Made by a program: the position numbers and the translations under genes | Shown: positions 34,484 through 43,168 of the stretch, piece after piece | Layout of the letters: every line of letters begins with the position of its first letter | Position numbering within the stretch: position 1 is the first letter of the stretch | The notes under the pieces: model-generated | The model's database searches: none | Seen by the model: the letters and a program-made list of their open reading frames with translations, nothing else | What the model was told of the DNA's origin: nothing | Source of the DNA: Paenibacillus sp. 481 | GTDB lineage: Bacteria; Bacillota; Bacilli; Paenibacillales; Paenibacillaceae | Assembly: GCF_021223605.1 (NCBI RefSeq) | Contig: NZ_CP075175.1 | Location: 4,543,501 to 4,607,500 of the forward strand | Length of the DNA: 64,000 bases | Reading direction: 5' to 3'

Positions 34484-36271
34484 TTGCTTAGCTTACTGCC
34501 CTTAATGCTGGAACGAGTAGGCATCTTAATCACGGTTGCCTTTTTATTATCCCGCATGAAATCGTTTCGGCAAATTATTCATAATGAGCACGGATTAGCG
34601 GAAAAATCATTACTAATCGTCGTGTTTGGAACATTTGGAATTATAAGTAATTACACAGGCGTTGAAATCGTAGGCAGCGTTGTGGCACCGCATGGCTGGC
34701 AAGCGGATGTCGCTGCGGAAAGTGCTATCGCCAACACGCGCATTATGGGGGTCGTCATTGGGGGCTTGCTTGGCGGGCCACTTGTTGGAACAGGTGTAGG
34801 TCTCCTTGCAGGTGTGCATCGCCTGTTTTTAGGTGGATATACGGCTGTTGCATGCGGTATCTCGACGATTGCTGCCGGAATTGTGACCGGCTTAATTAGC
34901 AAGCGCTTTTTAAAGCATCGGAACAATGCACCATGGCTTGCTGCGGCGATTGGGATCGTGATGGAATGCTTGCAGATGAGCATTATTGTGATGACGGCGA
35001 AGCCACCCGAGGCTGCGTTTGCGCTTGTCAGTATTATTGCGATTCCGATGATCGTCGTCAACGGTTTTGGCACGCTGCTATTTATGCTCATTATACAGTC
35101 CATGCTGCAAGAAGAAGAGCGTGCACGTGCGTTGCAAACGCACAAAGCGTTCTATATCGCCGATCAGACGCTGCCTTATTTTCGCCAAGGCTTGAATGCT
35201 CATTCTTGCCGTGAAGCGGCAGCGGTCATATTGAAACTAACCAATGCAGATGCCATTTCGATTACGGACGAGCATTATGTGTTAGCACATATTGGCGAGG
35301 GAGCCGATCACCATATAACCCGCCAGCAAATTGTGACACAGCTGACGAAAAAGGTGTTGGACAGCGGCCGTATTCATAAGGCGAAGACGCGCGAGGAAAT
35401 TCATTGCACGCATCAGTCGTGTCCGCTGCAAGCAGCCATCGTACTGCCGCTAATTGTGCATAGCAAGACAGTAGGCACGTTGAAATTATATTTTACGAGC
35501 CCGAATCGACTTGATTCGGTGGAGCAAGAGTTGGCAGAAGGGCTTGGCAAACTGTTTTCGACCCAGTTAGAGCTGGCGGAAGCAGAGCTGCAAAGCAAGC
35601 TGCTGAAAGATGCGGAAATTAAGGCGTTGCACGCTCAGGTGCATCCGCATTTTTTGTTTAATGCTTTTAATACGATTTCGGCCCTTTGTCGCAAAAATCC
35701 AGAGCAAGCGCGTCAATTGCTCTTAAAGTTGAGTGTATTTTTCCGCAGCAATTTGCAAGGAGCGCGTCACGTACTCATTCCACTACAAAAAGAATTGGAG
35801 CATGTTGAGGCTTACTTGTCGTTAGAGCAAGCACGGTTTCCAGATAAATATGAAGTTACGCTGCATATTGATCCTGCACTGGAGAAGGTTGCAGTTCCGC
35901 CATTCACGCTCCAACCTTTAGTGGAAAATGCGATCCGGCATGCATTTGGCAAGGGAAATAGACATGGACGTGGTCATGTGACGATACGTGCCTTTAAACA
36001 ACAGGAACATATGGTATTAATAACAGAGGATGACGGTAAAGGTATCGTACCTGATCTGCTGCAAACTCTTGGTAAACACGCTGTTAAATCGATAGAGGGA
36101 ACAGGGACCGCGCTACACAATATTAGTAAACGAATTGAGGAATTATACGGTCAAGATGCTTCTTTCCAAATTGAAAGTGAGCTTGGGGCAGGTACAAAAG
36201 TTGTGATTATGCTGCCGATAAATCAGAACAAGTGGAGTGATCAGCATGTTGAAGGCCATTATCGTGGATGA
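34484..36271 (+). CDS. LytS-family sensor histidine kinase
   Basis: 595 aa from TTG 34484, 6 nt after GGAAGGTG; B. subtilis LytS is 593. An N-terminal 5TMR-LYT membrane domain (about 1-200; motif NTRIMGVVIGGLLGGP), a GAF domain (about 215-350, ending LPLIVHSKTVGTLKLYF), and a His_kinase module with phospho-acceptor His389 in QVHPHFLFNAFNTISAL, then the ATPase N-box LVENAIRHAFGKG and G-box DDGKGI. Kinases of this family sense pyruvate (BtsS, LytS); the cstA-type transporter two genes on supports the same stimulus. The gene overlaps its response regulator by 26 nt. Confidence 0.92.
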   Translation: MLSLLPLMLERVGILITVAFLLSRMKSFRQIIHNEHGLAEKSLLIVVFGTFGIISNYTGVEIVGSVVAPHGWQADVAAESAIANTRIMGVVIGGLLGGPLVGTGVGLLAGVHRLFLGGYTAVACGISTIAAGIVTGLISKRFLKHRNNAPWLAAAIGIVMECLQMSIIVMTAKPPEAAFALVSIIAIPMIVVNGFGTLLFMLIIQSMLQEEERARALQTHKAFYIADQTLPYFRQGLNAHSCREAAAVILKLTNADAISITDEHYVLAHIGEGADHHITRQQIVTQLTKKVLDSGRIHKAKTREEIHCTHQSCPLQAAIVLPLIVHSKTVGTLKLYFTSPNRLDSVEQELAEGLGKLFSTQLELAEAELQSKLLKDAEIKALHAQVHPHFLFNAFNTISALCRKNPEQARQLLLKLSVFFRSNLQGARHVLIPLQKELEHVEAYLSLEQARFPDKYEVTLHIDPALEKVAVPPFTLQPLVENAIRHAFGKGNRHGRGHVTIRAFKQQEHMVLITEDDGKGIVPDLLQTLGKHAVKSIEGTGTALHNISKRIEELYGQDASFQIESELGAGTKVVIMLPINQNKWSDQHVEGHYRG

Positions 36272-37208
36272 TGAGCCGCTAGCACGAGATGAGTTGGCCT
36301 ATTTGTTACGGCGCTCCGAGCAAGTGGAGGTCGTTGCAGAGGCTGAGGGGATGGAACAAGCGTTGGAGCTGATTCAGCAACATCAGCCGCATGTCGTATT
36401 TCTCGACATTGAATTAGCCGAAGATAACGGACTTGAAATTGCGAAGCAATTGCTTGCCTTCGATGTGAAATCACGTCCGGAGGTTGTGTTTGCTACAGCC
36501 TACGATGAATATGCCCTTAAAGCATTCGAATTGAATGCTAGTGACTATATTTTAAAGCCATTTGATGAATGCCGCGTTCAGCAAACGGTCGACAAAATGA
36601 TTCGGTTGCGCGAAAGGGCTTCAGGTATGGGACAGCAGCACCAGAGTCAGCAACAGGAACAACCGAGTCAACGTCAGCAGCAACAGAGTCAACTACAGGA
36701 TCAGCAGGGTCAACGACATGATCAACAGCAGCAGCAGCCGTATCAGCAGGCGCAGCACTTTTCTCAGCCTAACCTGGGAACAGGTGGACAGTTGGCGAAT
36801 GGTACGTTTGCGTTACAAGATACAGGGGTTCCTCATGCTGCGCCAGTCGTGCCAGTCGCGCTATTTGCGCAGTCCGAACGAACCGAGCGGATTGCGATCA
36901 CGGTGGAGGATCGCATTGTTGTCGTACCAGTGCGTACGATTGTGTACGTTACTTCCGTTGAGGGGAAGACGGAGTTTGTGACGAAGGACCAGACGTACAA
37001 AGTGAACGAACCGCTCGTCACGATTGAACGGAAGTTGCAGCATTCCTCGATCGTACGTGTGCATCGGGCGTTTCTCGTTAATTTGGATCAAATTGTTGAG
37101 ATTCAACCATGGTTTCATTCGACATACAATTTGATTATGGAAGACGGTTCAAGTGTGCCTGTCAGCCGAACGTATATGAAAGAGCTGAAACATATTTTCG
37201 GATTTTAA
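36246..37208 (+). CDS. LytTR-family response regulator with Gln-rich linker
   Basis: 320 aa from ATG 36246 (GTGGAGTG, 8-nt spacing). Receiver domain 1-120 with Asp8-Asp9, phospho-acceptor Asp54 (VFLDIEL) and Lys104 (LKPFD). LytTR DNA-binding domain 213-320 (RIAITVEDRIVVVPVRTIVYV, VRVHRAFLVNLDQI). Between them residues about 130-175 are almost only Gln with Ser/Pro/His, then a 35-residue disordered stretch; the usual family length is about 240-250. Overlaps the sensor gene and precedes cstA, its likely target. Confidence 0.93.
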   Translation: MLKAIIVDDEPLARDELAYLLRRSEQVEVVAEAEGMEQALELIQQHQPHVVFLDIELAEDNGLEIAKQLLAFDVKSRPEVVFATAYDEYALKAFELNASDYILKPFDECRVQQTVDKMIRLRERASGMGQQHQSQQQEQPSQRQQQQSQLQDQQGQRHDQQQQQPYQQAQHFSQPNLGTGGQLANGTFALQDTGVPHAAPVVPVALFAQSERTERIAITVEDRIVVVPVRTIVYVTSVEGKTEFVTKDQTYKVNEPLVTIERKLQHSSIVRVHRAFLVNLDQIVEIQPWFHSTYNLIMEDGSSVPVSRTYMKELKHIFGF

Positions 37209-37350
37209 AAAGGGGTGCGATCACGTTTGCATTTCAGCATTCATTTTATGTAACTCAGCCCATAAGTTATGCGTTTTATCATGAAAACGCTCTATTTCGT
37301 TTTTCATCTAGTATGATAAACGTATATTAAGAGCAAGGGAGAGCATAACT

Positions 37351-39159
37351 ATGAATGCGGTTTCAATGGTTATCGGTGCGATATGTATTCTTATGATCGC
37401 GTATCGCTTATACGGAACGTTCATGGCAGCTAAAGTATTGAAGCTGGATGATTCAATCCCGACGCCAGCTCACGAGCTGGAAGACGGAAAAGATTACGTT
37501 CCATCAAATAAATGGGTAACGTTTGGTCATCACTTTGCAGCGATTGCTGCGGCTGGACCACTTGTCGGTCCGATATTAGCAGCTCAGTTCGGTTACTTAC
37601 CAGGTCTACTATGGCTGTTGATCGGTGCGGTTATCGGTGGAGCGGTACACGATATGGTCGTGTTGTTCGCTTCGATGCGTAAGCAAGGTAAATCGTTGTC
37701 TGAAGTTGCTAAAGAAGAGCTGGGGCCTGTTGCAGGATTTTGTACAGGTTTGGCGATGTTGTTCATCATTACGATTACAATGGCAGGCTTGTCCATGGTC
37801 GTGCTCCACGCGTTGGAGAATAACCCATGGGGGACGTTCGCGGTCGGTATTACGATTCCAATCGCGATGGGTGTAGGCTTGTATCATAAAAAGACAGGCA
37901 ATTTGAAAGTCGCAACAACCGTTGGTTTTATTTTGATGATGATCGGGGTATTCTCTGGTCCGTACATTCAAGGAACAGTCCTTGGCGACTGGTTGACGCT
38001 TGATGCAAGCACGTTGGCGATTATGTTGCCAATATACGCATTCTTTGCGGCGGCACTGCCGGTATGGTTGCTGTTAGCACCACGTGACTACTTGAGTAGC
38101 TTTATGAAAATCGGCGTGTTTATCGCCCTTATTATTGGTGTATTTGTCATTAACCCTGCGATTCCGTTTCCAGCGGTTACTGAATTTATTAACGGTGGCG
38201 GCCCAATTTTGGCTGGCCCGGTATGGCCATTCATTTCGATTACGATTGCGTGCGGTGCCATCTCAGGTTTCCATGCGTTTGTAGGCTCGGGTACGACGCC
38301 TAAAATGATTAATCGTTGGAGCGACATTAAATCGGTCGGCTTTGGCGCAATGCTTGTTGAATGTTTGGTTGCAATTATGGCTTTGATTGCAGCGACAGCG
38401 TTGCAACCAGGTGACTACTTTGCGATTAACTCCACGCCAGAAGTGTTTAAGACGCTTGGTATGGAAGTTGTTCACTTGCCAGAATTGGCGCAGCAAATCG
38501 GCTTGGATCTAGAAGGTCGAACAGGCGGCGCGGTTACATTGGCCGTAGGTATGACGTACATTTTCACGAAGATTCCGTGGTTTGAGAACATGGCAGCGTT
38601 CTTCTTCCAGTTTGTCATTATGTTCGAAGCGGTATTTATTTTGACAGCAATCGATGCAGGAACGCGTGTATCTCGCTACTTGATTCAAGATTTCTTCGGT
38701 GAAATTTACAAGCCGCTCAAACGAGTGGATTGGATTCCAGGTTCTATTTTTGCCAGTGCGTTAGCTTGCTTTATGTGGGGTTACTTGCTCTTCTCAGGCG
38801 ATATTGGCTCCGTATGGGCGCTGTTCGGTGTATCCAATCAGTTGATGGCATCTATCGGCTTGATTATCGGGGCAACTATTATACTTAAAATTGCAGATAA
38901 GCGTAGATATATGTTGACTTGTCTGATCCCATTGATTTACTTGTTCATTACGGTAAACTATGCAGGCTACTGGATGATTACGAATGTGTACTTGAACGTA
39001 GAAGCTAAAGGTTACAGTGTAATGAACGCTAGCTTATCTATCATTATGTTGGTTCTTGGTATGATCATCATGGTGGCAGCAATTAAAAAATGGATTGAAA
39101 TGTGGAACAACCCACGTACGAAGCTGGATAGCTCAAAAGGCGCAACAGCAAGTGCGTAA
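37351..39159 (+). CDS. cstA: CstA-family carbon starvation/pyruvate transporter
   Basis: 602 aa with many transmembrane helices. Typical CstA traits: PSNKWVTFGHHFAAIAAAGPLVGP near 52-75, GGAVHDMVVLFASMRKQGKSL near 96-116, FHAFVGSGTTPKMI near 308-321 and AIDAGTRVSRYL near 431-442. Members E. coli BtsT and CstA import pyruvate, earlier described as peptide carriers. Location straight behind a LytS-type kinase and LytTR regulator suggests that pyruvate sensing induces it. Ends in a strong terminator. Confidence 0.94.
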   Translation: MNAVSMVIGAICILMIAYRLYGTFMAAKVLKLDDSIPTPAHELEDGKDYVPSNKWVTFGHHFAAIAAAGPLVGPILAAQFGYLPGLLWLLIGAVIGGAVHDMVVLFASMRKQGKSLSEVAKEELGPVAGFCTGLAMLFIITITMAGLSMVVLHALENNPWGTFAVGITIPIAMGVGLYHKKTGNLKVATTVGFILMMIGVFSGPYIQGTVLGDWLTLDASTLAIMLPIYAFFAAALPVWLLLAPRDYLSSFMKIGVFIALIIGVFVINPAIPFPAVTEFINGGGPILAGPVWPFISITIACGAISGFHAFVGSGTTPKMINRWSDIKSVGFGAMLVECLVAIMALIAATALQPGDYFAINSTPEVFKTLGMEVVHLPELAQQIGLDLEGRTGGAVTLAVGMTYIFTKIPWFENMAAFFFQFVIMFEAVFILTAIDAGTRVSRYLIQDFFGEIYKPLKRVDWIPGSIFASALACFMWGYLLFSGDIGSVWALFGVSNQLMASIGLIIGATIILKIADKRRYMLTCLIPLIYLFITVNYAGYWMITNVYLNVEAKGYSVMNASLSIIMLVLGMIIMVAAIKKWIEMWNNPRTKLDSSKGATASA

Positions 39160-39180
39160 GCGCATTTAAATCGATCATGT

Positions 39181-39214
39181 AAAGCCCGGTGCGATAAAGC
39201 ATCGGGCTTTTTTT
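39181..39214 (+). terminator. Terminator after cstA
   Basis: 12-bp stem with one G-T pair (AAAGCCCGGTGC 39181-39192, GCATCGGGCTTT 39199-39210) followed by seven T residues. Confidence 0.92.
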
Positions 39215-39358
39215 GCATATTGAGCTGCAAATAGAAGCCCTTTTACCTCCAAGACCACTTTCTATTAATTTAGTGTTATGTCGGCTGTAAGTTGTCTCTG
39301 ACCAACTTGGCAGCTCTAGCATTATATATATTAATCTCGGAGATGGAGGTGGCAAACA

Positions 39359-39835
39359 GTGAAAAAACCGATTGGAAAAGCGACAAAAATAAGTTCAAAG
39401 GTGACAGGTAAGGCCACAAAGGTGAGTTCACAGGTGAAAAAGGCAAGTCCACAAGTTAGTGGTAAAAAACCCCATTGCCCAAAACCAAAACCTGTTATTC
39501 GAGTTTACTCCACAGGCCCCTTAGAAAATGCAGCTACCAATTTTTCGGCCACTGTGTTTACCAAGCTGTTAAACAACAGTGCTTTCACGCGGACAGCAGT
39601 CGTTACAGTATTTAAGCTTAATGGTGTAAAGGTACTTGTTAGTACTCAGACCGTAACCATTCCCCCTAATTCATCCGCATTTGTTACGGCTGATGTAGCC
39701 GCTTTGGCCCAGTTCGAAGTACAGGTTCGCGTAAATAGCAGCAGAGTTCTAGTAGGTGTGTTTGGTAAAACAGCGGCAGATGAACTGAATCCGACGCATC
39801 GACTCGTTCATGACGAATTGACTCGTATCTTATAA
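39359..39835 (+). CDS. Small basic protein with beta-rich domain, unknown function
   Basis: 158 aa, GTG start after GGAGGTGG. Not recognised. The N-terminus carries repeated Lys/Thr/Ser units (KATKISSKV, KATKVSSQV, KKASPQVSG) up to residue 35, then KKPHCPKPKP. From residue 46 a compact beta-rich domain follows (IRVYSTGPLENAATNF, AVVTVFKLNGVKVLV, VTIPPNSSAFVTADV, FEVQVRVNSSRVLVGVFGK), which looks like a small Ig-like sandwich. No signal peptide. It stands alone between cstA and dacF with its own terminator. Confidence 0.65.
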   Translation: MKKPIGKATKISSKVTGKATKVSSQVKKASPQVSGKKPHCPKPKPVIRVYSTGPLENAATNFSATVFTKLLNNSAFTRTAVVTVFKLNGVKVLVSTQTVTIPPNSSAFVTADVAALAQFEVQVRVNSSRVLVGVFGKTAADELNPTHRLVHDELTRIL

Positions 39836-39856
39836 TTCCATCTCTGTTTCATCGAT

Positions 39857-39898
39857 AGCACGGAGTAGCATGCATAATCGCTGCTCTGTGCTTTTTTT
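39857..39898 (+). terminator. Terminator after the beta-rich protein gene
   Basis: 13-bp stem with G-T pairs (AGCACGGAGTAGC 39857-39869, GCTGCTCTGTGCT 39880-39892) followed by a seven-base T-run. Confidence 0.9.
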
Positions 39899-40019
39899 GT
39901 GCGTTGCATCGGTCCGAATTGGAATATTTTATTTAAGTTCGGACAACAATAAATAAAAGGCACATCTTGGAATATAGGAGTGTCTAAGATTGTGTACATC
40001 GTGATAGGAGGGACGTTGT

Positions 40020-41258
40020 TTGAATCGTTTGAACAGATGGTTCTGCTCTTTTGTTTGTGTCATGTTGGCAGGAAGTATGCTCGTTCCAGCAGCAACTGCT
40101 GCAAGCATAGCTGACATTCCAACGGATGCAATCACGAGTGGCGAGAGTCGGACGACTACCGGGCCAGCTGCTCCGGGAGCGGAATTAGCTCAAAGTGCTC
40201 GTTCAGCAGTGCTATTAGATGCAGATACAGCAACCGTTATTTTTGAAAAAAATAGTCACGACCGCTTGCCGCCTGCCAGCATAACAAAAATTATGACGAT
40301 GCTGCTCGTCATGGAAGCGGTTGATCAAGGGAAGCTCAAGCTAACAGACCGAGTAAGCACAAGTGAATATGCAGCATCTATGGGTGGCTCCCAAATCTTT
40401 TTGGAGCCTGGCGAAGAAATGACAGTGAATGACATGCTTAAAGGAGTTGCCCTTGCATCTGGAAATGATGCATCTGTGGCTTTAGCAGAAAAGGTTGCCG
40501 GTTCCGAAAAAGCGTTCGTGCAAATGATGAACGACAAAGCAAAGCAATTAGGAATGAAAAATACGAATTTCATGAACTGCAACGGGCTGCCTGCTGACAA
40601 TCACTATACGTCTGCGCATGATATTGCACTTATGTCGCAGGCGCTACTGCAATATCCGAATGTGACGAAATATACGGGGCTATATGAAGACTATTTACGG
40701 CAGAACACCGATAAAAAGTTTTGGCTCGTCAATACGAACAAGCTTGTAAAGTTCTATCAAGGCGCTGATGGGTTAAAAACAGGCTATACGTCTGAGGCCA
40801 AATACTGCTTGTCCGCTACGGCTAAACGTAACAATTTGCGGTTGATTGCTGTGGTGCTCGGTGAACCGAATACCAAAACACGCAACACAGAAGTGAGTCA
40901 AATGTTTGATTTCGCGTTTGCTCAATATACGAATGTGCCGCTCTTGAAATCTGGTGACAAGATTGGGGATATCCGCATCGAAAAAGGTATGGTCGAACGA
41001 ATCGAGCTAAAAGCGGAGCGGCCATATAACGTGCTGTTGAAGAAAGGGGCTGCGAATGCCAAGATTCGGTATGAATTGGTAGCACCTGAATCTTTAAGCG
41101 CCCCTATTTATGCAGGACAACCGATCGGTCGTATCGTCGTGTATGAGGGCGATCAGATCATTCGTGAATTCCCTGTCGAAGCAAATGAAAATGTGGCGAA
41201 AGCAGGTTGGTGGACGCTGTTTAAGCGCACTTGCGGGAAGTTGTTTTTTGTCAAATAA
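40020..41258 (+). CDS. dacF: Sporulation D-alanyl-D-alanine carboxypeptidase DacF
   Basis: 412 aa, TTG start 7 nt after AGGAGGG. Signal peptide (about 1-28, core FVCVMLAGSMLVPAATA). S11 peptidase motifs: Ser87-x-x-Lys90 (SITK), SGN at 147-149, and KTG at 253-255, with a C-terminal beta domain and a hydrophobic membrane anchor. It trims stem peptides of forespore peptidoglycan. Directly precedes spoIIAA as in B. subtilis, where it is transcribed in the forespore; the paralog at 56.4 kb is the mother-cell DacB. Confidence 0.93.
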   Translation: MNRLNRWFCSFVCVMLAGSMLVPAATAASIADIPTDAITSGESRTTTGPAAPGAELAQSARSAVLLDADTATVIFEKNSHDRLPPASITKIMTMLLVMEAVDQGKLKLTDRVSTSEYAASMGGSQIFLEPGEEMTVNDMLKGVALASGNDASVALAEKVAGSEKAFVQMMNDKAKQLGMKNTNFMNCNGLPADNHYTSAHDIALMSQALLQYPNVTKYTGLYEDYLRQNTDKKFWLVNTNKLVKFYQGADGLKTGYTSEAKYCLSATAKRNNLRLIAVVLGEPNTKTRNTEVSQMFDFAFAQYTNVPLLKSGDKIGDIRIEKGMVERIELKAERPYNVLLKKGAANAKIRYELVAPESLSAPIYAGQPIGRIVVYEGDQIIREFPVEANENVAKAGWWTLFKRTCGKLFFVK

Positions 41259-41287
41259 CGACGTGTACGTTCTAGTTTTGTCGCCTA

Positions 41288-41317
41288 GCAGGAATTGGTA
41301 TTCAATTTAACGAATTG
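41288..41317 (+). promoter_or_regulatory. Sigma-H promoter of the spoIIA operon
   Basis: -35 GCAGGAATT (41288-41296) matches RNAGGAWWW exactly; -10 AACGAATTG (41309-41317) matches RNNGAATWW in 8 of 9 positions; spacer 12 nt. Imperfect Spo0A boxes are nearby: TGTCAAA (41249-41255), TGTCGCC (41279-41285) and TTCGTCA (41319-41325). Confidence 0.75.
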
Positions 41318-41347
41318 GTTCGTCAAAGCTGGGAGGAGAGTGAACGC

Positions 41348-41701
41348 ATGAATTTGCAGGTTGAATTAGAACATCAGCAAAATGTGTTAATCACACGTCT
41401 GAGGGGAGAGTTGGATCATCATACGGCAGAAGTTGTACGTATTCAGCTAGATGATGCCATCCAACGCGGACATGTAAACCATGTGGTATTAAGTCTGAGA
41501 GAACTTACGTTTATGGACAGTTCAGGACTTGGTGTCATTTTGGGGAGGTACAAGCAGATTAAGGGTAAGGGCGGAAAAATGGCGGTGTGCAACATTAATC
41601 CAGCCGTTCGTCGATTGTTTGAATTGTCAGGTTTGTTCAAAATTGTCCACGTCTACGATAATGAGCGCACAGCGCTTAACGGTTTGGAGGTCGTATCATG
41701 A
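41348..41701 (+). CDS. spoIIAA: Anti-anti-sigma F factor SpoIIAA
   Basis: 117 aa from ATG 41348 (GGGAGGAGAG in front). STAS domain; the phosphorylation site is in [17 protein letters not shown], with Ser58 equivalent to B. subtilis Ser58. In dephosphorylated form it binds SpoIIAB and frees sigma F in the forespore. Its stop overlaps the spoIIAB start (ATGA). Confidence 0.97.
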   Translation: MNLQVELEHQQNVLITRLRGELDHHTAEVVRIQLDDAIQRGHVNHVVLSLRELTFMDSSGLGVILGRYKQIKGKGGKMAVCNINPAVRRLFELSGLFKIVHVYDNERTALNGLEVVS

Positions 41702-42153
41702 GTGAACGCATCCATAACAACGTGATGAAGCTACAATTTTCTAGTCGATCGGAAAATGAGGCGTTTGCCCGTGTCGCTGTCGCTGCATTTGTGTCCCAAT
41801 TGGACCCTACGCTTGAAGAATTGACCGATTTGAAGACGGTCATATCTGAAGCGGTTACGAACTGTATCATTCACGGTTACGATAATGATCCGTCCGGAAT
41901 GGTGACGATTGAAGCGGTCATTGAAGATGAAGAAGTTACTTTAACGGTTGCTGATGAAGGTCGTGGCATTGAAGACATCGAGTTGGCACGTCAACCGTTG
42001 TATACGTCAAAGCCTGATATGGATCGTTCAGGCATGGGTTTTACAATTATGGAAAATTTCATGGATCAGTTTGAAATTACGAGTCAATACCGCGCCGGTA
42101 CAACTATCCGCATGAAAAAGCGGATCGAATCGAAAAAAGCGCTCTACAATTAG
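41698..42153 (+). CDS. spoIIAB: Anti-sigma F factor / serine kinase SpoIIAB
   Basis: 151 aa GHKL-family kinase. N-box [16 protein letters not shown]1 box [11 protein letters not shown] and G2 [13 protein letters not shown]. It binds sigma F with ATP and phosphorylates SpoIIAA. Middle gene of spoIIAA-spoIIAB-sigF with 4-bp overlap upstream and 11 bp gap downstream. Confidence 0.97.
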   Translation: MSERIHNNVMKLQFSSRSENEAFARVAVAAFVSQLDPTLEELTDLKTVISEAVTNCIIHGYDNDPSGMVTIEAVIEDEEVTLTVADEGRGIEDIELARQPLYTSKPDMDRSGMGFTIMENFMDQFEITSQYRAGTTIRMKKRIESKKALYN

Positions 42154-42164
42154 GGGTTGAAGCC

Positions 42165-42920
42165 ATGAAAGTCGATTTGAAGCAATCGTCGCACAGTTAT
42201 TTGGATGACGCGGAAGTGAAGCGGCTTATTGCGCTAAGCCAAGCGGGCGACACACTGGCAAGAGAGACACTGGTCAACTGCAACATCCGGCTTGTCTGGT
42301 CGGTCGTGCAGCGCTTTATGAACCGGGGGTACGAACCGGAAGATCTGTTTCAAATCGGATGCATCGGCTTGCTTAAATCTGTCGATAAATTCGATTTGTC
42401 CTACGATGTAAAGTTCTCCACGTATGCTGTACCGATGATTATCGGAGAGATACAGCGGTTTTTACGGGATGACGGTACATTAAAAGTTAGTCGTTCGCTG
42501 AAAGAGATGGCGAATAAGGTGCGCAAAACGAAGGACGAGCTGTCCAAGCGCTTGAATCGTCTGCCTACGATTAAAGAGGTGGCGAGTGAGCTTGGGGTTG
42601 CGCCGGAGGATGTTGTCTTTGCGCAAGAGGCCAATAAACCGCCAACTTCAATTCATGAAACGGTGTTCGAAAATGATGGCGATCCGATAACGTTAATGGA
42701 TCAAATCGCAGATGAGTCGCAAGAGCGCTGGTTTGATAAACTTGCTTTAAATGAAGCGATTGAAGGTCTGAATGAACGAGAGCGACTTATCGTTTACTTG
42801 CGGTATTTTCGCGATCAGACACAATCAGAAGTTGCGAGCAGGCTAGGGATTTCGCAGGTTCAAGTGTCGAGGTTGGAGAAAAAAATATTGCAGTCAATCA
42901 AGGCGCAAATCGCACAATAA
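42165..42920 (+). CDS. sigF: RNA polymerase sigma factor F
   Basis: 251 aa sigma-70 family, forespore-specific first sigma factor. Region 2 with RETLVNCNIRLVWSVVQRF, EPEDLFQIGCIGLLKSVDKFD and FSTYAVPMIIGEIQRFLRDD; region 3; region 4 with RERLIVYLRYFRDQTQSEVA and the helix-turn-helix LGISQVQVSRLEKKIL. RBS GGGGTTG. Followed by a strong terminator. Confidence 0.98.
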   Translation: MKVDLKQSSHSYLDDAEVKRLIALSQAGDTLARETLVNCNIRLVWSVVQRFMNRGYEPEDLFQIGCIGLLKSVDKFDLSYDVKFSTYAVPMIIGEIQRFLRDDGTLKVSRSLKEMANKVRKTKDELSKRLNRLPTIKEVASELGVAPEDVVFAQEANKPPTSIHETVFENDGDPITLMDQIADESQERWFDKLALNEAIEGLNERERLIVYLRYFRDQTQSEVASRLGISQVQVSRLEKKILQSIKAQIAQ

Positions 42921-42943
42921 CGTCTTTGGTGTAAAATGTTAGT

Positions 42944-42975
42944 ATGCCCCTCATCATGATTGAGGGGCATTTTTG
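42944..42975 (+). terminator. Terminator after sigF
   Basis: 10-bp perfect stem (ATGCCCCTCA 42944-42953, TGAGGGGCAT 42961-42970) with a 7-nt loop and a TTTTT run. Confidence 0.92.
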
Positions 42976-43110
42976 TGTCCATTATCCTCGTCTGCCAATA
43001 TGGCTTACTGCCACATTCTTAACCATGGATGTACGCTAGACAAGCGGCGTTATGGATGTTTGACAGGGGACATCCATGGAATTGGTAACTTTTCCAAAGC
43101 TCCCAACTTC

Positions 43111-43139
43111 TCATAATGCTCCTCAACTCAACCATACTA
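43111..43139 (+). promoter_or_regulatory. Possible sigma-G promoter of spoVAA
   Basis: TCATA (43111-43115), 17 nt, then CATACTA (43133-43139). The -10 fits CATNHTA fully and the -35 misses only the first G of GHATR. It lies 30 nt before the spoVAA start; spoVA of B. subtilis is a sigma-G operon. Confidence 0.5.
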
Positions 43140-43168
43140 AACATAATGGAAGGGAAGGAGTGGTGAAT

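Noticed and set aside
33181..34557. Two long minus-strand open frames (234 and 217 codons) opposite pdp
   Set aside because: They lie antisense to a complete, strongly conserved pdp, lack ribosome sites, and read as Cys/His/Phe-rich nonsense typical of codon-biased shadows.
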